A stretch of 64,000 bases of DNA. Source: Hygrocybe punicea (Eukaryota; Basidiomycota; Agaricomycetes; Agaricales; Hygrophoraceae). The DNA lies in the NCBI GenBank assembly GCA_963556145.1, contig OY744461.1, positions 1,612,001-1,676,000 on the forward strand. The letters are read 5' to 3'. Positions 57,858 through 64,000 of the stretch are shown in pieces; within the stretch, counting starts at the first letter, position 1, and the number at the start of each line of letters is the position of its first letter. The translations under genes and the position numbers were made by a program. Below the pieces are notes generated by a model. The model was not told where the DNA came from. It ran no database searches and worked only from the letters and a program-made list of their open reading frames with translations.

Positions 57858-58570
57858 GTCTCTACCACAAACAATGAAAAAGAAAAAACTTTGAACATCA
57901 AAGAGTTGCACCAGCTTCAAAAGAAGAAGAAGAGAGCCAACAAAACCACTTTCACCTGATGACAATGACATTCTTGACAAGGTTTGTGCCATTTTGATAA
58001 TGCTTCTTTTCATGCTGATGTATTAATCTTCAGTAGAAAATTGCCAATTGGTTTAAGAATGGGCAACAATCCCAATAAAATAAGAAGACAGTAGGAGATT
58101 TCCGGGAGTCAGAAAGTCATGTTGAGAAGGATAATGGTGATTTAATGGCTAAATTCTCAAGGCATTTTTCTAAATGGAAGGATAGTGACTTTTATGATGA
58201 GTGGTGTGAATTTACCCTTGGGATGGGTTCTGAAAATACTGTCAGAATAATAATCTTGCTTGCAGCCTTTTATAGTGAAACTGCCACTGCACACTGGAGG
58301 GATATTGAAGAAGATCCTCACAAGTTTTTTGAGTCAAGATCTATTCCTCAGAACATGGACATCCTTATCAAGAAGCCATCACACTTTACAAACTGATGTG
58401 CTAATGGGCTTTATCGTTACTGGTTCACATTGCAAGAGGAAGGAAAACAACTATCACAGGTCAGATAGGAGTTGCATGCTTTAGATAAGCAGAGGTGAAC
58501 TGCCATCAAGAAGAAGACAAGCAAGCCATACTTGGAGGTAGAAGATGCTGAAGAGGATATTGAAGTATGA
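57858..58570 (+). pseudogene. Unknown protein fragment, decayed
   Basis: Plus-strand pieces: basic start (FKRRRREPTKPLSPDDNDIL near 57915-57975), an intron-like break, then FSRHFSKWKDSDFYDEWCEF (58160-58215), TVRIIILLAAFYSETATAHW (58235-58295), a stop after SHFTN, and GLYRYWFTLQEEGKQL (58405-58450) with further stops. One protein seems to be present with at least four stops. Family not recognised. It abuts the fourth minisatellite copy. Confidence 0.45.
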
Positions 58571-58671
58571 ATATATATATATATGAATAAAAGAAAAAAA
58601 GTATTGAATTGACAGCATAAATTGAACACTGATGTTACCAACATTGTTATAATTAGGAGGAGAATTAGGAG

Positions 58672-58765
58672 GGTATACATATCCTGAAAACATCAGCCTG
58701 GACCATCTCAGTTGGGCCAGGATATATCCTGGGAACATCAGCCTGGACCATGTGAGTTGGGCCAG
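58672..58765. repeat. 45-bp minisatellite, 2 units
   Basis: Two units of the family at 1515 (CATCAGCCTGGACCATCTCA, CAGGATATATCCTGGGAACA), the shortest of four arrays in the window. Confidence 0.9.
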
Positions 58766-58857
58766 GATATATCTCACCCTAATTCAGCTATCCCCAAGCC
58801 AGTTGGGCAATCTCATTTTCAGGCATCCCAAGTCAGTTGGTAATATCTTGCTGAATG
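58766..58857 (-). mobile_element. Conserved end segment of KDZ/minisatellite element (fourth copy)
   Basis: Minus-strand TTCAGCAAGATATTACCAAC to GGGGATAGCTGAATT, next to the 2-unit array. Outside it the sequence switches to a Pro-rich coding stretch. Confidence 0.7.
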
Positions 58858-59880
58858 CCCTGCCCCATCCCCATCGACTCAGAAACGGATAACGCCAATG
58901 CTGACACGCCCAAATGAGACCCAGCTCAGCCCAGCCGCTCCTGCCACGTCACCAGCAATGCCCGTGTGTCGAGAACCACCCCGGGACCCAACGCCACCGT
59001 CCAATGCGTTGATATCAACCCAGACGCCGCCGCCTTCGTTGGCACCATCAATATCAGCCCCAAACACCTCGCGAGCGGCCCCGCAGACGCCATGTACCCC
59101 GCAGATGCCCCAAAACACATCGTGAACGTGAACAGAGACGCCCCAGGCCCCCTACATGCCCCAAAACGCGCCACGAGTGGCCCCACAGACGCCCCATACC
59201 CCAACGAAACCCCAAAATGCGTCGCAAACGTACCCTGGCGCCCCTCCACGTGAGATATCACCCCCCCAAGTGCTACCATCAGCCCCCGTTTTCGTATCTC
59301 AGCTTAGTATATATGGTCCTGATTTTTCAGACTTATGCACAGGTGCTCGACTGTGGAGCAGCACCTGTCGCTGCAATCGTCACCTTTTACCCAAACGTTG
59401 CGCCCATTGCCCTTTCCCAAGCCCAGCCATACAGTGCCCCCACCAACCAGCCCCCACCGAAGTTACCCTACCAGTCCCACCTCCCCCACGACTTGTAGAC
59501 GCTGGTACCCAAACGATAGAAGAGGAACCACCACCCCAGCACTATGAACCAGTTTGAACTGGCTTCGCATTTGCCCTTAACAAGGCTCTCCCATCTGATA
59601 TCTCTCGTACTTGCCAGATCACCGAACTTGCCTGGGGATCAGAAGAAGACCCATGATTTTACAGTCTCCTCAACCTCTCCCCGAACCACAAGACCTTTTT
59701 AGATGTGCTCACTGAGATGATGCATCCTTTGCATGGCAACCCTGATCCAGTTTTTGGACCCACACTAGCCCCGGTGATAGTGAGGATAGTAGAGGATTGG
59801 GCAGAGTTTTGTGGAGGATATGGATGAGATTTTCAGAGGCAGGAGATGTGTGCGAGGGCACACACCATTGTGGAGGGGGA
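58858..59880 (+). pseudogene. Pro/Thr-rich unknown protein fragment
   Basis: Plus strand is Pro/Thr/Ser-rich (SPAAPATSPAMPVCREPP; PQNAPRVAPQTPHTPTKP), with frame breaks near 59130 and 59290. The latter may be an intron ending TTTTTCAG at 59329. The 3' part reads FALNKALPSDISRTCQITEL then AWGSEEDP, and LLNLSPNHKTFLDVLTEMMH with a stop between. Unknown family; possibly the same gene type as at 32621. Cut on its left by the KDZ-element end and on its right by the LTR-like repeat. Confidence 0.4.
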
Positions 59881-59884
59881 TACC

Positions 59885-60044
59885 TGCAGCAGGTGCTGCT
59901 AGCCCTAGGACCCCAAGGACCCTTAGCTAGCTTTCCCATTCCTGTTTGTAGCTTAGTCAGCATTCCAGGGATTCTCTTGTTTTCCCCTCCCCGCTGCAAC
60001 TCCCCCTAAGTCTTCCCCTGAGAGGTCTGGAGATCCCCTCTCCA
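59885..60044 (+). mobile_element. 160-bp LTR-like repeat (copy 3)
   Basis: TGCAGCAGGTGCTGCTAG...GATCCCCTCTCCA, very close to copy 1 at 32155. Flanking TACC and CCAG do not match. Confidence 0.65.
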
Positions 60045-60270
60045 CCAGGATGGTGGAATGGGACAACGAGGACCAGGGAGCCCAACGATGATGATGATGG
60101 CCCTGCCAATGCCAACAGGGCCGCCAATGCCTAACAATGATGATGATGGCCCCACCACACCAAACAGGGCTGCCAACACCCAACAATGACAACGATGGCC
60201 CCACTAATGCCCTTAAGACCCCCAACAAAGACGGTGGCCTCAACACTAGGTGCAAAAAGGCCTTTGGGGA
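60045..60270. repeat. Minisatellite related to 56160-57120
   Basis: Units CCAACAGGGC(C/T)GCCAA and CCCAACAATGA(C/T)...GATGGCCCCAC, about five copies, ending near 60250. Confidence 0.8.
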
Positions 60271-60690
60271 TGACACAAATAAATTACCCATACAAAGCAA
60301 AACCCTAAATTTAGGCCATGTGAAATAGATAACTAAATACATTACTGAAGATCATATTTCTCCACACCTTTTGAGAATTAGAAATAACAATCAAAAGGTC
60401 ATATGTAGATTCAAAAACAATCCAAATGTTTCATATCTTGTGAATAATCTGGAATCATAAAGCAAATCTCAATTTCTCAAACACTCACATTTGGGATTTG
60501 GTATCATATTCAGGAAACTCCACATCTGAATTTTGAAGCTTTCCAGATATCTAATGCATTTGAGTCTTTCAAGTCTCTCAAAGTCAATAAAATATTTGAA
60601 ATTTCAATTTGAATTCATAAAATTTGAAAGGCAATCTCACATTTAGTATTTGTAGAGTCCCAAATACATTAACCAGTATTTGACTAGTAC
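60271..60690. other. AT-rich sequence, nothing recognised
   Basis: About 420 bp rich in short CAAATT/ATTTGAA motifs. No exons or repeats with clear borders. Confidence 0.4.
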
Positions 60691-60714
60691 TGGTCCAGTA
60701 ATTGACCCAGACAG

Positions 60715-61278
60715 ATGTGATTACTTGAGCCACAGGATTGCCTGTGAATTGCCTGGATTTCTGTGGAATTGCTGGAATTCTTCATGGGATAGTGATCTGG
60801 AGCCACAAGATTGCATGTGAATGGCTTGGATTTGTGTGGGATTGCTGCAAATCTTTGCTGTAGTAAATGTGGCCTTTGTAGGTGCCGATGGAGTGTTGGC
60901 AAGTCCTTTGGCTATGGGGTCAGAATCCAAACTCAACTTGTTTATATGTATATACAGGGAACACTATATACATACAATATAATATGTATAAAGGTGCTGT
61001 ACTGAAGAAATGGTGAAGTATGAAAAGAAAGGAATGTGAGGAGAGGGAATAAGAAGGGAAGAGAGGGAGGAATAGAAAGAAGAGTAGGAGAATGGGGGAT
61101 ATGAAGGAAAGTATGAGAATCAGGGACCACTGGGATATCAATCTCTACATCATCCAATACTGATCCTCAACTGAGCCACTGGATTGCATGTGTATGGCCT
61201 GGATTTCTGTGGAATTGCTGTAAATGTTCTTGAGATAGTGATACTGATCAAGTGGATTGCATGGGAATGGCTAGTGAT
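60715..61278. repeat. Dispersed copies of a roughly 75-bp unit
   Basis: Units with GAGCCAC(A/T)GGATTGC, TGTGAATGGC(C/T)TGGATT and TGTGGAATTGCTG occur at about 60728, 60795, 61170 and 61240. Between them (60950-61130) is an anonymous purine-rich stretch. Confidence 0.6.
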
Positions 61279-63067
61279 TGGCACGGGTAACCTGTGGGTA
61301 TTCCACGGCTACCCATACCTGTACCCGTGGAAACCCATACCCGTGGCCACGGTGTAGTGGTAGATCACGTGACCAGTCCCTTAGTCAGTAGCAGTTCCCG
61401 ATGTAGTAGTCAGTCTCAGCCTTCCTATCCAGTCGACTTCCACCTCGAGTCCTGCGTGAGCCCCCGGAGAGGTACCTCGGTACCTCTCCATCGTGGTGAT
61501 GAGAGTGCGATCGACTTGTGGATCCCTTTTTTCTTCAGTTCCCTACCCTTTTTACCACTTTTTCTCGCGCGACGACTTATTTCGGCCTCACCACCCACTG
61601 CTGCATAACCGCGCATTTTCCCTTCACTCACGGCCGTACAACATTCGAGTTACCCCACGGCGCTCATGTTCAGCCCAATAGGACCCCACGTCGCTCCCTG
61701 TTGACCCAAAAACACGCCCGCAACCCTTCTCAGCACCCAAGCGGCAGGCCACGTCATCACTTTCGACCCCCCCGTTTTTTTTCATTCTTTTTTGTCTTAT
61801 CTCATGATTCCCAGCCCCAGGCAGGCTCATCCAACCCCATGGATCCCCGTTCGACGTACCAGAGCTCCGCGCTCGCCTACGCTGCCCCAAATCTGCGGCC
61901 GCCGGCCTTTTGGTTACCCCACGGATCTGCCACGTCACCACTGTCAGACCCCCCGTTTTTTCGTGTACCCCAGCCCAAACCCACACTCATTCGACTTCCC
62001 ATGCCCACGTTCCACCTGCTGGAACCCCCTGCTGCACTTCATCGCCCGAAACGAAGCCGCCCCGCCATGTTTGGACGTCCCAGCACATTGCGCCACGTCA
62101 CCACGTTGTGACCCCGCATTCTCGTTATCCCTGGTACCGTACAGCTACACCGGACCCCCGCAGCCTTGCTCCATGTGCTAGAGCCCCACGCTGCCTCTCG
62201 TTACCTCAAACGAGCCCCCGCCACTGTTTTTTAGGCTCCCCAGCTACATACCGCGTCGTTGCCACGCGCACCTGCTTCCCAGCGTAAACGGCCCCACTTT
62301 CCAGCGTAAATGGCCACGCACCCGCTCGTGTAGCTCGCTGCACCCGCGCCTGATGCAATGGAGCACCCAGCTCACCTGGGCCACCGCTTTCCAGGCCCCA
62401 CCGCCCTTTGCCGCACCGCTACTTCGTGGACCCCGCATTCTGCACCCCCGGCCCTCGCAACTGCTTCCCAGAGCTCACGCGAAGAGATCTCTCGACGCCG
62501 GCGCCTGCTCTAGCACCCAGTACATATTCTCTTTTGTTCCCTCAGTCCCCGTTTTCTTGGCTTCTCATCGCTCTCCCTTGACATGGTTTTGTTTCACCCC
62601 ACACGAACGCTGTCTCTATGCTGCCCCACGACATCATCCTGTATCTATTACCTATGTGCAACCACCCAGCTTATTCATGGACTATGAGAACCCACACCCT
62701 GCACCACGATTGGTTTCAGAGGACAATATTGTCCCGCTTCACGATATAAGGCCTCGACTGCGACTTGGGGCATTCTGAGGGACTGGGAGTTGTGATTTGG
62801 AGATTGTTTTGGTCAGTCCTGTTTGGTTTTTGTTTTCTCTCAGTAGCTGTTGGCGACGAGGGCGTCGCCATGAGGAGGAGGGGCACTTGTAGTGGTAGAT
62901 CACGTGACCAGTGCCTTAGTCAGTAGCAGTTCCCGATGTAGTAGTCAGTCTCAGCCTTCCTATCCAGTCGACTTCCACCTTGAGTCCTGCGTGGGCCCCC
63001 GGAGAGGTACCTCGGTACCTCTCCAACGGGTATGGGTAACCCGCAGGTTACCCACGGGTCTGTGCCA
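61279..63067. mobile_element. Small inverted-repeat element carrying a nested LTR element
   Basis: Ends TGGCACGGGTAACCTG (61279) and CAGGTTACCCACGGGTCTGTGCCA (63067) are inverted. Between them, apart from the LTR element at 61353-63025, only about 110 bp of CCCATACC/GGTATGGG text remains. GAT flanks both sides (61276-61278 and 63068-63070), possibly a 3-bp duplication, but the two flanks look like different sequences (75-bp repeat and copia gene). Confidence 0.55.
61353..63025 (+). mobile_element. Small non-coding LTR retrotransposon (TRIM-like), 1.67 kb
   Basis: Two direct 138-bp LTRs, 61353-61490 and 62888-63025, differ at only a few positions (T/G, C/T, A/G). Both run TGTAGTGG...CTCTCCA. 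A polypurine tract GAGGAGGAGGGGC ends 2 bp before the 3' LTR. ACGG flanks both sides (61349-61352 and 63026-63029), a 4-bp duplication. The 1.4-kb interior is C-rich (ACCCCACG motifs) with no gag, protease or reverse transcriptase, so movement would need help. A solo LTR is at 3642-3797. Confidence 0.85.
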
Positions 63068-64000
63068 GATGGTGCAATCATCCACATGGATGGCTATTAT
63101 CATGAGTTTGTTGTCAACTCTGAGTATGAACACGGCTTGATTGACTTCGCAGCGTTTGAATCTAAGGTTATCAACTAGGATACAAACAAGTTTTTGGTAC
63201 CAACAACGGCCGCTCTGCTTCAGTCTGTATAATGTTTTGTTTAGGCGACAGACTTTTCCAACGGAGTTGAGTGTGTGGTAGCCCAGCGGTTGTTTCATAT
63301 ATATGATTTCATCACTGCTGAGCTCTCCATTGAGATATGCTCCTTTGATGTTGATTTGATGCATTTCCAGGTCTAATTAGGGATGAACAAGGGTTGATAT
63401 ATGTGATAGGGTGAGATTTTCCAAGGGTTTTGAAGGGTTTGTTCTTGAATCATTATCTATTGCAGATAGTGATAGAAACTTGGTGGGAATTTCAAAGAGT
63501 TATATATTTTCTAGTTTCTCTCCAAAATTTAGGTCAGATTTCTTCAGTAGTTATTGTGCAGTTCCATTTTAAAAAAGGAGTGTTTTTCAAAAACCATAGG
63601 GGTTGAAAAATGCGGACCCCTATGGTTTTTGAAAAACACTCCTTTTTGAAAATGGAACTGCACAATAACTACTGAAGAAATCTGACCTAAATTTTGGAGA
63701 GAAACTAGAAAATATATAACTCTTTGAAATTCCCACCAAGTTTCTATCACTATCTGTAATAGATAATGATTCAAGAACAAACCCTTCAAAACCCTTGGAA
63801 AATCTCACCCTATCACATATGTCAACCCTTGGTCATCCCTAGGTCTAATTGGGCACCTATGGCTAGTATCATATGAATGGAGGTGAGCTTGGCAATGGGT
63901 GTGTAAGTATCGAAATAATCTACCCCAGGAACTTGCGAAAAACCTTGAGCGACCAAGCAGGCTTTGTGTCTAACCATAATGCCGGCAGCGTCCTTTTTTG
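63068..64000 (-). pseudogene. Ty1/copia reverse transcriptase, interrupted
   Basis: Minus strand, entering from beyond 64000: QKKDAAGIMVRHKACLVAQG and VDYFDTYTPIAKLTSIHMIL up to 63842. After the MITE it resumes INIKGAYLNGELSSDEIIYM, KQPLGY, VCRLNKTLYRLKQSGRCWYQ, and the catalytic strand AIHVDDCTI near 63090-63070. This is the RVT_2 domain, which copies retrotransposon RNA into DNA. It stops at 63068 where the inverted-repeat element begins; integrase and RNase H are not in the window. The motifs are little decayed apart from the insertions. Confidence 0.88.
63378..63841. mobile_element. 464-bp hAT-like MITE with 8-bp duplication
   Basis: Long foldback with ends TAGGGATGAACAAGGGTTGA and TCAACCCTTGGTCATCCCTA, centre near 63605. 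Perfect 8-bp GGTCTAAT flanks it (63370-63377 and 63842-63849). It is inserted in the copia reverse transcriptase reading frame. Duplication length and TAGGG termini support the hAT superfamily. Confidence 0.88.

Noticed and set aside
59600..59640. Homology between ITELAWGSEEDP in the Pro-rich fragment and the KDZ-element end
   Set aside because: Similarity to the CACCCAACTGGCTTGGGGAT segment is short and imperfect; it could be chance, so no link is claimed.
61150..61278. Continuation of the copia reverse transcriptase left of the nested elements
   Set aside because: A few residues after the DDCTI motif could be read, but the sequence is better explained as part of the roughly 75-bp repeat family nearby.
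61518..62778. Several Pro/His/Arg-rich frames between the 138-bp LTRs
   Set aside because: C-rich low-complexity internal sequence; no gag zinc knuckle, protease or polymerase motif.

Overview
The window looks like a transposon-rich stretch of a basidiomycete (Agaricomycetes) genome. The evidence is the set of gene families: a Plavaka-type transposase, KDZ transposase remnants with a CxC2-type cysteine cluster, a Helitron whose protein begins with a DUF6570-like domain, an OTT_1508-like deaminase, a Ty1/copia reverse transcriptase, and genes split by many 45-60 bp GT-AG introns. I found no housekeeping gene, tRNA, rRNA or CRISPR array. Species cannot be named from this sequence. All family names come from reading motifs; no database search was run.

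Layout. 1-2.3 kb: a decayed KDZ transposase followed by a 45-bp minisatellite and a conserved element end. 2.5-5.7 kb: a Plavaka pseudogene split by a solo LTR, then a deaminase pseudogene. 5.7-8.7 kb: no recognisable gene. 8.8-10.0 kb: a truncated hAT-like element. 10.0-16.7 kb: two nearly identical 3.24-kb inverted arms around 200 N. 16.7-21.1 kb: a second inverted-repeat element whose diverged arms each carry a small intron-containing gene for a secreted six-cysteine (knottin-like) peptide, around a trapped glycoside-hydrolase-like gene fragment. 21.2-22.9 kb: a non-coding inverted-repeat element. 23.4-26.2 kb: an unknown pseudogene interrupted by a hAT-like element with an 8-bp target duplication. 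26.5-34.5 kb: further KDZ remnants with the same minisatellite, a Helitron end, a satellite array holding a poly(A) retroposon, and a rearranged copy of the 10-16 kb element. 34.5-42.3 kb: a Helitron with one long broken Rep-helicase protein that ends in a protease-like domain.

43.3-52.4 kb is different: four multi-exon genes (-,+,-,+) that mostly splice into intact reading frames, one of them an ATP-grasp-like enzyme, with palindromic repeats in one divergent intergenic region. This is the best candidate for a functional gene group and possibly an undescribed one. 52.6-64 kb returns to repeats: a satellite array with the same terminal segment as at 30 kb, a PHD-like zinc-finger gene remnant, foldback elements, short LTR-like repeats, a small LTR retrotransposon nested in an inverted-repeat element, and a copia reverse transcriptase cut by a hAT-like MITE.

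The mobile families recur within the window and insert into one another, so it reads as a nested repeat island. Several target-site duplications are perfect, suggesting some insertions are recent.
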